From UBA9647 sp049522195 (GTDB lineage Bacteria; Bacteroidota; Ignavibacteria; UBA10030), in assembly GCA_049522195.1 (NCBI GenBank), contig JBEKOB010000013.1:1-62238 (forward strand): 62,238 bases of DNA, written 5' to 3'. Made by a program: the position numbers and the translations under genes. The notes beneath the pieces were generated by a model that worked only from the letters and a program-made list of their open reading frames with translations, had not been told where the DNA came from and made no database searches. Below are positions 44,885 to 54,593 of this stretch, in pieces; position 1 is the stretch's first letter; every line of letters starts with the position of its first letter.

Positions 44885-47125
44885 TCACTTCCCGGATTGA
44901 ATGACTTCAATCGCTTTCTCCAAGAGCTCATCCCTGTTTTCCCTGATTCCCTTTATCGTCGGCCGAAGCTCTATCTCGGGGACGATGCCGATGCGCTGTG
45001 TCTCCCTCCCGCCGGGGTAGTACACGCCGATGCCGCTGATCATCGTGCTGATGCCTCCCGGCAGGCTGATTGAAGAGACGTTTCCGTCGGCCCCTGAGGT
45101 GGTGCTCCCAATGACTGTCGTACCAGGCGCAGCTCTGAAAGCCATCGCCGTGTATTCTGCCTGGCTCATTGTCGATTCGTTCACCAGCACGACAATCTTT
45201 CCTTTGTAGCAGGCCGGGTTGCTTGTGCCAACCTTTACGGTTGGCCCGAACTTGAACAAGCCGGGTTGCCCGATATCGCCCCCGGTGAATTTCACAAATT
45301 CTCTCGCCTCCGGAAGCAAGTACTGGCCAAGCGTGAAGACGATGAACGCTGACGGATAGCAGCGCAGGTCGATGACAATCCCTTTGGTTTGCGCAAAGGC
45401 ACTCATGATCTTCGGCAAGTACTCAATCTTGATGGTCCCGGGATAGATGTACCCAATATCGTCTTTCAGAAACTTCCAGCATGTATCTTTTCGCTGAAAC
45501 AAAGCGGCGAGATTTATTCTGTCAGGCGGAAAACACCTTACATTGACGGCGTTTGTTTTTCCATCCCGCTCATACCTCACCAAGATGGTACTGTCATTGC
45601 TTCGCAACAAGTCGGCGGCAAGAGTTCGCATCTGTGTCGGATAGTTCGAGGCCGGTGCATAAGGAAGCCGGGCCTTGACGAACGCATCAACTTTTTGATC
45701 GTTGACGCTCAGGATCACATCGCCTATCTTCAATGTTGTCTGCTGATCCGGAGAATCGCTCAAAACGTCGAGTACAACGGCTTTGTTCTCGACGAATCCG
45801 ACCTTCACCGGAACATAGTTCCTGCCTTTGAAGGCCGCCAGCGTTTTGTCCTGCTGCCAGATGTTTGCATGTGTGTCATGAACTTGGGCTATCAATTCCA
45901 GGAGGGTCAGTTTGTATTCCAGTTCATTCTTTGCATTGACAAACCTCGGCACAAATTCCGGCAAGACCTTATTCCAATCTTCTCCAATTAAGTATTTGTA
46001 TGGAAAGAAATACTGAATCATGTTCCAGTATCTGTAAAGACTGAGCAAGCGATATCCTGCATCAGGAAAGGGCATTGAGCCATAGCTCTTTTCGTTCTTG
46101 AAGACCGGATTTCCTACATTGGGGACCTGACCGATATAGTAGTGTTCACCCGTTCTTTTCGCAGCTCCTATTTGTTTGAGCTGTCTTACGAGTTCCTCTC
46201 CCAGCTGCGCCGTATCTTCTGTCCATTTCAGATCGGGGAGCATTTTGATGCGGGCGGGATCTGAAACCGGACGGTTTTCTTCCGCCTCGGGCATGCCAAG
46301 GTCGGCGATCCAACGGGAAAGGATCGCATTCCGCTCTTGCTTCGTCTGCACCTTCAAGATGCTGCCCATGGTACGAAAGAGCTGGTAGTCCCAGTTGTAT
46401 TCCCCTTCAGCAATCTTCAGATGGTAGTACTTCAAATATCCCCACACCTTCCCCAGAACTGTCAGGTGTTCAATCATTTGAGGAGAGAAATCAATTGCTG
46501 TAATTCCGGATCCGTCATCAAATTCTTTGTCCAGATCAGCCTTGTAGGTCTTTTGTTGCTTGACCGCTGCCTCCGAAAAGTCCTTTCCATCGACGAGAAG
46601 CTGAAAATCGTCCACCCAGACCGTCCCTGATCCTTTGAAGATCGCACCGACATAGATGGTCTTGGCCTCCGATGGCAGGGGGAGTTGTACCGAATACTGC
46701 TGCCAATCCGAGGTCCCATGGATGTTCCGCGATTGCATATTGTCCCCTCCCAGCGTTCCTACCTCACCGTCAATGCGCAAGAGAAGACCGGCGAATCCAT
46801 TCTGGACATCCTGCAGTTTCATGTAGCCGCGCAGTTCGATTTGTTTCCCCCCGAACGTTGCCGGAATGGAGCGGGCACAGCAGCCGAAGGAGCTTTTGCC
46901 GGTAGTGTTTCCGGGCTGTATCCGCATCGAGTATTTCCCACTGTGCTGAACAATTGAATCAGGCACGAGTGAATAACCGGTACCCCATTGGACCCATCCC
47001 TGGGGCATGCGGCCATCATTCTGCAGTTGCTCGAATCCGAGATTAACCTGCTGCGTTTGCGGCGCTGCCTGGCAGATTACACATGCAATCAAGAAGACCG
47101 GGAACACACCTTGATGTCTTATCAT
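44885..47125 (-). CDS. S41 family C-terminal processing-type peptidase with N-terminal carbohydrate-binding-like domain
   Basis: 746 residues: signal peptide, a beta-sandwich like a galactose-binding domain (about 25-185: NLGFEQLQNDGRMPQGW, VWVDDFQLLVDG), a helical region, an HDTHANIW motif, a PDZ-like segment (VLSDSPDQQTTLKIGDVILSVN in parts) and the S41 core with catalytic Ser in ESTMSQAEYTAM near 655. A secreted or periplasmic serine protease. Domain order is common for S41 enzymes of Bacteroidota. Confidence 0.88.
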   Translation of the reverse strand: MIRHQGVFPVFLIACVICQAAPQTQQVNLGFEQLQNDGRMPQGWVQWGTGYSLVPDSIVQHSGKYSMRIQPGNTTGKSSFGCCARSIPATFGGKQIELRGYMKLQDVQNGFAGLLLRIDGEVGTLGGDNMQSRNIHGTSDWQQYSVQLPLPSEAKTIYVGAIFKGSGTVWVDDFQLLVDGKDFSEAAVKQQKTYKADLDKEFDDGSGITAIDFSPQMIEHLTVLGKVWGYLKYYHLKIAEGEYNWDYQLFRTMGSILKVQTKQERNAILSRWIADLGMPEAEENRPVSDPARIKMLPDLKWTEDTAQLGEELVRQLKQIGAAKRTGEHYYIGQVPNVGNPVFKNEKSYGSMPFPDAGYRLLSLYRYWNMIQYFFPYKYLIGEDWNKVLPEFVPRFVNAKNELEYKLTLLELIAQVHDTHANIWQQDKTLAAFKGRNYVPVKVGFVENKAVVLDVLSDSPDQQTTLKIGDVILSVNDQKVDAFVKARLPYAPASNYPTQMRTLAADLLRSNDSTILVRYERDGKTNAVNVRCFPPDRINLAALFQRKDTCWKFLKDDIGYIYPGTIKIEYLPKIMSAFAQTKGIVIDLRCYPSAFIVFTLGQYLLPEAREFVKFTGGDIGQPGLFKFGPTVKVGTSNPACYKGKIVVLVNESTMSQAEYTAMAFRAAPGTTVIGSTTSGADGNVSSISLPGGISTMISGIGVYYPGGRETQRIGIVPEIELRPTIKGIRENRDELLEKAIEVIQSGK

Positions 47126-47308
47126 GGCATGAGCCTTTCAGGACTGTGGGTTCAAAAATCGCTCAGGATCTTTGATTACAGATCAACACAGATGTTACTT
47201 TAATGATCGAGAATGTCATCCCGATGCGATACCTGTTCGTCACCGAGTTGAGCACAACACTTCTCACAAAACCACAGTGTCACTCTCCATCAATGGCGCG
47301 TGTATGCC

Positions 47309-48781
47309 TCAATTTCCCCTCCCCGCAACCAACGACTCGTTCGTCTCAAAGTCATAGAGAGTAAGTCGCCTGACGCGAAAGAACGTCGACCAGTAATCGG
47401 AGAGTGTCTGAGCGTTTGCACGCCGGGCGTTGTCCTTCTCGCTCTGTGCGAGGAAGAGATTGGGGATGTCAATCTTGCCGATCAAATACCGATCTTTTGC
47501 CACGTCAAACCGTCGCTGGGCTATCGTATCCGATTTTGCAGCCACGAGAACCTGTTTGCGCAGCAAATTGAGATGCGCCGCCTGATACAGGACTTCCTGT
47601 TTGAAATCGAATCGCTGCTGCTCTAGAGAAACCTCCGTTCGTTTCTGGTCCGCAATGGCCGCATCGACCGCCGAGCTTCCGGCCCCCCAGCGGAAAATCG
47701 GGACGGTGAAGTTCAGACTGAATTGACGCTGTTCCAGAAGATTGTTGTAGGCATCGTTCAGGATGGGCGCTCGCTGATTATAACCCATGCTTGCCGTGAG
47801 GTTGGCATTGAAGTAATTGTCCGATTTCGCCTGTCTTACATTTCGTTCCGCCGTCAACTTTTGCAGCTCAAAGTTGAGGGCATCGCTCCGGTTCTGCAAA
47901 GCCTGGTCGAGCGCCGTGGCCGGGTTAATCTCAATGTCCGAAATGTTCGATGGCTGCAGGAGGACGACCACCGCCGATTGCGGAAGGCCAAGCGCAGTTG
48001 TCAGGTTGTTCTGCGACCGGTAGAGGCCCACGTTCGCGTTTTCCAGCTGCGTCTGAGCGTTCAGATAGGCAAGCTCGCTTTGAAGCAGGTCGTTTTCCGC
48101 AATCTTGCCGACATTGAATCGCCCCTTCGAAATCTTATAGAGCGTATCATTGATCGCGAGGTTGAGCGCCGCGTTACTCGCGTTCAGATATGCCATGTAC
48201 AGATCAAAGAACTTCGTTGTCACATCGATGGCGCAGTCTTCCATTGCCTCTGCCAGCTCGCGTGTCGACATCTTGTAACGCAGATCCTGTGCGTCCATGT
48301 CCCATCGCATCGTGTTGATCTGGAAAAGCGGCTGCTGCAAGCTCATGGAGAAGGGACTCGATTTGTAGTACTGCGTTTTCGAATCCATCAGATCGATTCT
48401 GTTCAATCCCGACGATAGGAACACCTGCCCCCCTGTAAAGGGGATTTTCTGCGAAAGCGAAAGACTGAGATTCGAGCTGGCCTGGCTCTGCGGCGTAAAG
48501 ATCTGGCTCCCATCCGGAAGGGTGATGGCATTGATCGAGCTGTAATAGCCCGGCACGTCCCCTCTCAGGTACAGCTGGGGCAAATACGACGCCGTAAAGG
48601 CGCTGTCCGTGGCTTGCTTGCTGTCATAGACGCTGCGAGCAATTGTACCGAGCGGGCCGTTCGCGCGAGCAAGCCGGATACAATCCTGAAGTGAGAGATA
48701 CGTTGTGTCGGCCTGAGCCAGTGAACGTGAAGGCCCAAGAAGAACGAGAATAATCAGCAAGAGATGAGGTCGAGTTTTCAT
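47309..48781 (-). CDS. TolC family outer-membrane efflux protein
   Basis: 490 residues: signal peptide, LSLQDCIRLARANGP typical of TolC starts, two repeats of long helices (ENDLLQSELAYLNAQTQLENANVGL; RNVRQAKSDNYFNANLTASMGYNQR, each in parts), FTVPIFRWG and AQSEKDNARRANAQTL. Forms the outer-membrane channel of a tripartite pump with the adaptor and permease encoded just upstream. Confidence 0.9.
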   Translation of the reverse strand: MKTRPHLLLIILVLLGPSRSLAQADTTYLSLQDCIRLARANGPLGTIARSVYDSKQATDSAFTASYLPQLYLRGDVPGYYSSINAITLPDGSQIFTPQSQASSNLSLSLSQKIPFTGGQVFLSSGLNRIDLMDSKTQYYKSSPFSMSLQQPLFQINTMRWDMDAQDLRYKMSTRELAEAMEDCAIDVTTKFFDLYMAYLNASNAALNLAINDTLYKISKGRFNVGKIAENDLLQSELAYLNAQTQLENANVGLYRSQNNLTTALGLPQSAVVVLLQPSNISDIEINPATALDQALQNRSDALNFELQKLTAERNVRQAKSDNYFNANLTASMGYNQRAPILNDAYNNLLEQRQFSLNFTVPIFRWGAGSSAVDAAIADQKRTEVSLEQQRFDFKQEVLYQAAHLNLLRKQVLVAAKSDTIAQRRFDVAKDRYLIGKIDIPNLFLAQSEKDNARRANAQTLSDYWSTFFRVRRLTLYDFETNESLVAGRGN

Positions 48782-48834
48782 AGCATCAGTATGTGCGAGA
48801 TGGGATGTGGATCATCGTAGTATGAATAGATTTG

Positions 48835-49085
48835 CAGAACTCGCTCAAATCCTAATTCCGAAATCCGGAACAAGATCAAAATCCAAAATTCGAAACACTC
48901 GTCACTGGAACAAGTGATAATCGAATTCGGTGCTTGGGCTTTGACTAGGATTTTGCATTTCGTGTTTAGTATTTCTTTGGGATTTCGAGATTCGTGCTTT
49001 GGATTTCCCTAGGGTTTCGGGTATCGTGTTTAGAATTTCTTTAGCATTTCTGATTTCGATTTTCGGATTTCAATTCAAGCCCAGA
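48835..49085. repeat. AT-rich word-repeat spacer between TolC and permease genes
   Basis: The 329-base gap (48782-49110) has no gene. It is made of variants of ATTCCGAAATCC on the left and their complements GGATTTCG/GATTTCGGAT on the right, plus a near-duplicate ATTTCGTGTTTAGTATTTCTTT / TATCGTGTTTAGAATTTCTTT. Imperfect long hairpins are possible. Confidence 0.5.
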
Positions 49086-49110
49086 CTCTTCGTCTTCTCT
49101 CAAGACCTCC

Positions 49111-50454
49111 TCACTCGTACCTCAAACACACCACAGGATCCTGTTCTGCCGCCCTACGGGCTGGAAAGATTCCAAAAGCGATACCAATGGAGATCGAAAT
49201 GATAAATGACAGCAACACCGAGACGACGCTGACGATCGTCAAGACTCCCGCGAAGTAGCGGATGGCAATGCTGAGCCCAATGCCCACTAAAATCCCAATA
49301 ATTCCCCCCGTCACACTGATCATCGTCGCTTCACTCAGAAACTGGAGAACAATATCCCGTTTCGTCGCACCCGTCGCGCGTCTGATGCCGATCTCTTTCG
49401 TTCGTTCCATGACAGAGGCGAGCATGATGTTCATGATCCCGATTCCCCCCACAATCAACGATATCGAAGCGATGGCACCAAGGACGACATTGAAAATATC
49501 TTTCGTTCGTTGTTCCTGTCTGAGGAGCTGTTCCGGCACGGTCACCTGGAAATCGACAATGTTATTGTGCCTGCGCTGCAACATCCTGCTGATCACTTCT
49601 GCCAGGCTCACCATGTGTTCCGACCCCGCGACCCTGACAACCAGCCGGTCCAACTGATTGTAATTGACCGGCTTCTTGTTCTGGTCCGAATTGTCGCCGC
49701 CCGCTTCCCGCGACGCCCTCTGGATATCGAGGCGCGTGACGAGCGTCCGGTTCTTGTAGCGCAGCAGAAGTGTGCTGACGGGTGTGTAGATATCATAGTT
49801 ATAGTCGCGCAACCCGAGATGCTGAATTGTCTCTTTGCTGATGGATCGCTCCGCCAGCACTCCGATGACCGTCAGCCAGAGGCTGCCGCATTTGATCTTC
49901 CCACCGATGGGATCTTCCTTCGCGAAGAATTTCGTTTTGATCGAGTGACCGATGACAGCGACAGGCGAGCCGAGGTCGAAGTTCTTTCTTGAGAAAATGC
50001 GGCCGCGCTCAAGCGCGAAGTCCGAGGCGGCAAAATACGTGGAATCAATACCGACGAGCTTGCTCGTGCGCTTCAGTCCCTCCCGGATGACCATGGTTTC
50101 CACAACGACTTCCGGGCTCACAAACATGACATCGGGGAGCGTTGTCTGTATGCTCCGAGCATCCTCGAGCGTCAAGCCCGGACTGAACCTCTTCTTTTCC
50201 GTCTTCTTTTGCTGGTCATCCTCGGCAACTTTTCCTTCCTCCTGCTCGACAATCGGCGTGATGATGATATTGTTTGCCCCGAGGAGTTTCATTTGATCGA
50301 GGATTTCCTACTTGGCGCCTGATCCAACCGCGAGCATGGAGATCACAGACCCAACGCCAAAAACGATGCCAAGCGACGTGAGGCCTGCCCTGAGTTTATT
50401 GTGTGAGATTGCTTCGATAGCAATCCAGAGGCTTTGCGTGATGTGTGCGAGCAT
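49111..50454 (-). pseudogene. MacB-like ABC transporter permease interrupted by an in-frame amber codon
   Basis: From the ATG at 50454 the frame encodes a typical FtsX/MacB start (SLWIAIEAISHNKLRAGLTS, then the helix LGIVFGVGSVISMLAVG) but meets TAG at 50310-50308 (codon 49), where CAG would give AKQEILDQMKLLGANNI as in intact relatives. After it the frame stays open to 49111 with the periplasmic domain and three helices (ISLIVGGIGIMNIMLASVMERTKEIG in parts; SEATMISVTGGIIGILVG). An internal ATG at 50292 would lack the first helix. So this is a single-base disablement, or a sequencing error. No ABC ATPase gene is next to it. Confidence 0.7.
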
Positions 50455-50529
50455 AATGTGTGAGGAAGATGGTGGAACCATGTTACCACCGGTGCACGAT
50501 GCGTTTATCGTGTCGTTTGTTCCATGTCG

Positions 50530-51852
50530 CTACTTTGCAGCGGCGAGCAACACTGTTTTCGCTTTCTCCGCCTCAGCCGGCGAGGAGAGATACAGCTGGT
50601 CCTTTTGAGTTATTCCAGCCAGGACAACTGCAGCGTTTTCGTTCACCTGTCCAAGCTTCACCTCCTGCTTCACGAGACTCCCCCCATCCTTCTTGAAAAC
50701 AAACGTCGTTGTCCCTTCCGTGTGAACGCATTCGAGCGGAATGGAAAGCGCATCCTCCAGCTTTGCCACCAGGATTTCATTTGACGTTGTCATCGAAGGA
50801 CGGAGTGTCGTGTCTGATTCCAATACCTTGACACGTACCTCGAAGACTTTGGAATCGGAATTTGGCCGCTGTTCGCCAATGTTGGCAACCGCGGTCACGG
50901 TTCCTGTCAGCGGCTTGTTCGGATCGGCATCGAGTTTGAGCTTTACTTTCTGACCGATCGCAATTTTCTGAATATCGATTTCATTGATGTACGTGATCGA
51001 CTCCATCTCGCGCAAATCCGGGAGCGTCGCAACTGTCGGATCCCACGCACTGATCGTGGTGCCGACAACTTTCTTTTTCCCGTTCCACTCACGCGCATAG
51101 ATCACCATGCCATCGGCCGGCGCCTTAATGGTGAACTCCATCATAGCTTTCATGTTGATATCCAGCCGTTGCTTTTCCTTCATCAGGTCAACTTCCGCGG
51201 CCTGAGCTTTTGCGGCTGATTGCTGTGTCTTCGTTACATAGTTCTTTTTCGCCTGGTCGTAACTGCGCTGGGCCCGTTCGTAATCAAGCTCCGCTTGCCG
51301 CTTCATTGCCGGAGCTTCGTAGGCAGATTGCTCCAGCACGATCTTCTTTTCTTCCTGAGCGTAGAAGAGATTGACAAGTTCGTCCCGTGCCTGGGAGAGC
51401 GCGAGTGCGCTGTCGAGTTTCGTCTGCAAAAACTGTGCGTCAAGTTTCTGTACTGAGAGTTGTGAATCCTTCACTTTCTGCATGATCTCCGACTTGTCCA
51501 TGTCAGCGACGAATTCCCCTTTCTTTACGACTGTTCCTTCGGGGATAATGTTCGTGATTTTCATTTGCCAGATGCCAGCTGCACGGGCGTTTTCCGATCC
51601 CTTGATATCGATCGAGCTTTTCGCCTGGAGCTCCCCAGTAGTTATGACAGTGACGAGGAACTGTCCTTTGGTCGGAGAGACGAGCACATCCGATTTTGTC
51701 GTCGTCCCCGACGCGGAGAAGTACCAGACGAAACACACCAGAATCACCCCGAGCACCGAATAGGAAACAATCGGTCGCCGCTTGAAGAGTGCGACGAGTT
51801 TCACGACCATGGGGGATTGCAATACCTGAGAAATGTTGGGTAGCCGGAACAT
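50530..51852 (-). CDS. Periplasmic adaptor subunit (MacA/HlyD-like) of a tripartite efflux pump
   Basis: 440 residues: one N-terminal membrane anchor (PIVSYSVLGVILVCFVWYF), barrel-sandwich hybrid (GQFLVTVITTGELQAK), a long coiled-coil hairpin (about 125-230), and beta-barrel (KIAIGQKVKLKLDADPNKPLTGTV in parts). It bridges inner-membrane permease and TolC. AAAGGAG precedes the ATG at 51852; an in-frame ATG at 51915 is unlikely. First gene of adaptor-permease-TolC. Confidence 0.9.
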   Translation of the reverse strand: MFRLPNISQVLQSPMVVKLVALFKRRPIVSYSVLGVILVCFVWYFSASGTTTKSDVLVSPTKGQFLVTVITTGELQAKSSIDIKGSENARAAGIWQMKITNIIPEGTVVKKGEFVADMDKSEIMQKVKDSQLSVQKLDAQFLQTKLDSALALSQARDELVNLFYAQEEKKIVLEQSAYEAPAMKRQAELDYERAQRSYDQAKKNYVTKTQQSAAKAQAAEVDLMKEKQRLDINMKAMMEFTIKAPADGMVIYAREWNGKKKVVGTTISAWDPTVATLPDLREMESITYINEIDIQKIAIGQKVKLKLDADPNKPLTGTVTAVANIGEQRPNSDSKVFEVRVKVLESDTTLRPSMTTSNEILVAKLEDALSIPLECVHTEGTTTFVFKKDGGSLVKQEVKLGQVNENAAVVLAGITQKDQLYLSSPAEAEKAKTVLLAAAK

Positions 51853-51945
51853 AATGATGCTCCTTTTATCGCTAAGGCGTGATGGTTGTACTGACGGCTG
51901 GGAAGGCGAATTCAATCAAGAAAACTGGTGCACCAAAATCAATAA

Positions 51946-51989
51946 GTACAAGTACTGACAAAGTCTTGTACATAAAAATACTGACAAAG
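51946..51989. promoter_or_regulatory. Repeats upstream of the efflux operon, candidate regulatory site
   Basis: GTACAAG (51946-51952) and CTTGTAC (51965-51971) form an inverted repeat, and TACTGACAAAG occurs twice (51953-51963, 51979-51989 with 26-bp spacing). They lie about 95-140 bases upstream of the adaptor start and could bind a repressor. Speculative. Confidence 0.3.
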
Positions 51990-52431
51990 ATTAGACGCTG
52001 TTCGTACCAAACTCGTTGCACACTTGTTGGGATTCTTTCAATAAACTTACAGCCCTATCATATTGAAGTGTATGCGCTTTGAGTGGTAATGGGAGCGCCT
52101 CCGAGTACGCGATTCTCAGACGTGACTCGCAATTGGTCCAAACGGATGCGTGACTACCAAATGATGCATGAATCGCGCGATTACCAGAGAACCCTTACGG
52201 ATATCGTGAGAGCCGTTGATTCGGAAAAATCCTAACAAAGAGAGGTGCGAGTACCTTAATTGGAAAATGAAACGATGGAATACTGAATCAGGTGCGTGAA
52301 GTGATCGAACAACGTGGCAAGTTTTGGCGGGTAATCTCCCTGTCGTGTAATCGACAGCACCAACTTACAATTCTCATGTGAGAATGTCAAGTGCGGCTCG
52401 GAAGTGCAACGCACCGTACACCACCCCATTT

Positions 52432-52518
52432 CAATATTGATTATTGGACAATTGATATTGGAAATTCACATGAACTAGCACTCTGAAAATATCCAACACC
52501 GAAATCCGATAGACGAAA
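52432..52518. repeat. Dispersed ~80-bp repeat, degenerate copy D
   Basis: TCAATATTGATTATTGG, ATTGATATTGGAAATTC, CTCTGAAAATATCC and CACCGAAATCCG follow the order of copies A-C with many changes. Followed, like A and B, by hairpins. Confidence 0.4.
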
Positions 52519-52539
52519 TGGAGGTTGTGGTCGTTTCAA

Positions 52540-52595
52540 AGGGGCTGAAGCCCCTCTCGTTTTTTGTTTTCGTATCCCCGACCTGAAGGTCGGGG
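52540..52595. terminator. Two variable-arm hairpins downstream of the TPR-TlpA gene
   Basis: AGGGGCT GA AGCCCCT (52540-52555), followed on the plus strand by CTCGTTTTTTG; and CCCCGACCT GA AGGTCGGGG (52576-52595). Both share a central CTTCAG/CTGAAG with different arms. They lie 40-95 bases past the minus-strand stop at 52635 and may terminate that operon. Confidence 0.6.
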
Positions 52596-52634
52596 CAACA
52601 TTTTCATGGAAGTGTTTTTCTCAATAGTCACGCG

Positions 52635-54494
52635 TTAATTCACGTCTGCCGCAAGAAGCTCGTCGATTTCCCGGCTCAGATCGTCGATCACTTTTGGATC
52701 GGGCCCGCCGCCAACGTGTTTGAACTGTATCTTGCCGTTTCGATCGATGAGAAATTTTGTCGGGATTCCCTCGACCGCGTACTGTTGAGGAACAGAAGTC
52801 TGATTCCCCAGCAACACGGTGAATAAGTAACCATTCTTCTCCATGAATGGCTTGATGGCCGTCGCCGGTTCATTCGTATCGATGCTCAGGAAGACCACTT
52901 TTGGATTCTTGGAGTATTTGTCATATAGCTTGGCAGGGTTCGGCAGTTCAGAAACGCACGGACCACACCAGGTGGCCCAGAAATCGATCATCACTACTTT
53001 TCCTTGCAGCTTCGACAATTGGATCGATTCTCCCTTCAATGTCGCGAGTGTGAAATCGGGCGCGGGTTTCGCCGACTTACGCCGCTCTGCATTGATCCTC
53101 TCCTCAGCACTTTGTTTTCCGCCTGACTTAGCAAGCAGCTTTTCAAGCGTGGACATGGCTTTGTCTTCGTGCGCGATGGCCAATCCTCGCGAAAGCCACT
53201 TAATTGCTTCGTCGTTGTCTCCTTTCGCCTCTAATGTGTAAGCTAGCTGATAAAGGGCGAACGGAGAGCTCTTTTTCAAAGCAATGTCGACTGACTCTCT
53301 CAAGAATTTCTCTGCATTATCATAGTCCTTCAACTGATAGTATGCCTGTCCAAGTTTTATCGCAATGAAACCCTTCCTGGTTTCGTCTGCAACTTGAATG
53401 AGTCTCTCGACAGGAATTGCAGACCCATGAATCACTGTGCCGTCAACATTGTCTTTCGTACACACATCATATGCGTTCCGAAGGCACTGCAAAGCAACTT
53501 CGACATTGTGCAAGGAGTCGAGGCAGAAAGCCCCGATCTGACCGAGCAGCATTGGATCGGGTTCACCAAGGAGAGTTTTGGCATAAGCTGGGATCTCGCC
53601 CCGATTCGTCTCTTTCATAGCATTAAAAATCATGAGTTGTGCCGTCTGACGCGTGTACCTCTCGATGGTCACACCACCTGACAGCAGGCGTCGGGCCAAT
53701 GAAACCGCCGAATCCGGTTTTTCGCCCAACCTCGCCCAGAGAAGCTCGCGGTAAGCACCTTCCCGCAGCCAGCCAATCTCGGTCAAGCGAATCACCTTTT
53801 GGTACAGTTCTTCCTTCTCCAAAGGGTTTTTCGAATTCCTGGCAAGATCGAGCATCGCAAAGGTCGCGCCATACGAGGTTGAATCCCGCTCGAGTAGTCT
53901 TCTTCTCACCTTCAGGGCTTCGCCGTCTTTCCCTAATCTCTCATAGGCGCTTGCAAGATAGATATAACCGATATCGAAGTCAGGATCGGCATCGATCGCC
54001 TTCAGGTAGTACTTCGCAGCGCCGTCGTAGTCACCTTTCCGGGTGCTCAGTGCCGCCAATCCATGATAGGGCCATGGAAATTTCGGCTCGAGCTTCACCG
54101 CAGCCTCATAGAATGCGATGGCTTTCATTTGACCGACGCTATCACGCTGAGCCGCGGCATACCAACGCCCCATCAGGTAGGTGAACAGCGGGCTCCGTGG
54201 ATCTTTCGCCAGGAATGATTCATACATCGGCTTGATGCTATCGAGTTTGCTCCGCAGATAATCCTGATGATCGGCAAAGCAGTCAGCAGCTTTGGAGAAT
54301 TCCCGAAGAGCTTTGGATTTCTCTCCGCCCTTGAGCAGATCCATGCCTTTCTTGAGATGAGTCTGCCCGACGGCGAAGACGGAGTCGGCCTCCTTGTTCT
54401 GGGCAAAGACAACGAAGAAAGAAGGTTCAATAAGGAGGAGGAACAGAATACATGTGAGAACCGACAAGGTGAGGCGACGAATGGGACGGTTCAT
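52635..54494 (-). CDS. TPR-repeat protein with C-terminal TlpA-like thioredoxin domain
   Basis: 619 residues: signal peptide (LTLSVLTCILFLLLI), about ten TPR-like helical pairs (40-450; e.g. WPYHGLAALSTRKGDYDGA, AYYQLKDYDNAEKFL), and a thioredoxin domain with active site FWATWCGPCVSEL near 505 and a cis-Pro segment EGIPTKFLID. Probably a periplasmic disulfide reductase or redox sensor scaffold. GGAGG precedes the ATG at 54494. Last gene of the sigma 3 operon; a similar TlpA gene ends the sigma 4 operon. Confidence 0.87.
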   Translation of the reverse strand: MNRPIRRLTLSVLTCILFLLLIEPSFFVVFAQNKEADSVFAVGQTHLKKGMDLLKGGEKSKALREFSKAADCFADHQDYLRSKLDSIKPMYESFLAKDPRSPLFTYLMGRWYAAAQRDSVGQMKAIAFYEAAVKLEPKFPWPYHGLAALSTRKGDYDGAAKYYLKAIDADPDFDIGYIYLASAYERLGKDGEALKVRRRLLERDSTSYGATFAMLDLARNSKNPLEKEELYQKVIRLTEIGWLREGAYRELLWARLGEKPDSAVSLARRLLSGGVTIERYTRQTAQLMIFNAMKETNRGEIPAYAKTLLGEPDPMLLGQIGAFCLDSLHNVEVALQCLRNAYDVCTKDNVDGTVIHGSAIPVERLIQVADETRKGFIAIKLGQAYYQLKDYDNAEKFLRESVDIALKKSSPFALYQLAYTLEAKGDNDEAIKWLSRGLAIAHEDKAMSTLEKLLAKSGGKQSAEERINAERRKSAKPAPDFTLATLKGESIQLSKLQGKVVMIDFWATWCGPCVSELPNPAKLYDKYSKNPKVVFLSIDTNEPATAIKPFMEKNGYLFTVLLGNQTSVPQQYAVEGIPTKFLIDRNGKIQFKHVGGGPDPKVIDDLSREIDELLAADVN

Positions 54495-54593
54495 CGGGAC
54501 CTCCATATTTGAGTCGGCGCGGGGGGAGAAGCATTCGGTGCGTGCGGTTCAAAATATCGACAAAGAAACTAGAAAACAAATGCGTGCAAGCTT

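Larger units (their letters stand above)
52080..52634. other. Gene-free spacer between the efflux operon and the TPR-TlpA gene
   Basis: The 780-base gap 51853-52634 has no credible gene. Apart from the repeats at 51946-51989, the degenerate 80-bp repeat (52432-52518) and two hairpins (52540-52595), I see nothing recognisable between 52080 and 52430. Confidence 0.5.

Noticed and set aside
50308..50310. Recoding of TAG (readthrough or pyrrolysine) in the permease gene.
   Set aside because: TAG is used as an ordinary stop for many genes here and no recoding element is visible; a point mutation or error is simpler.
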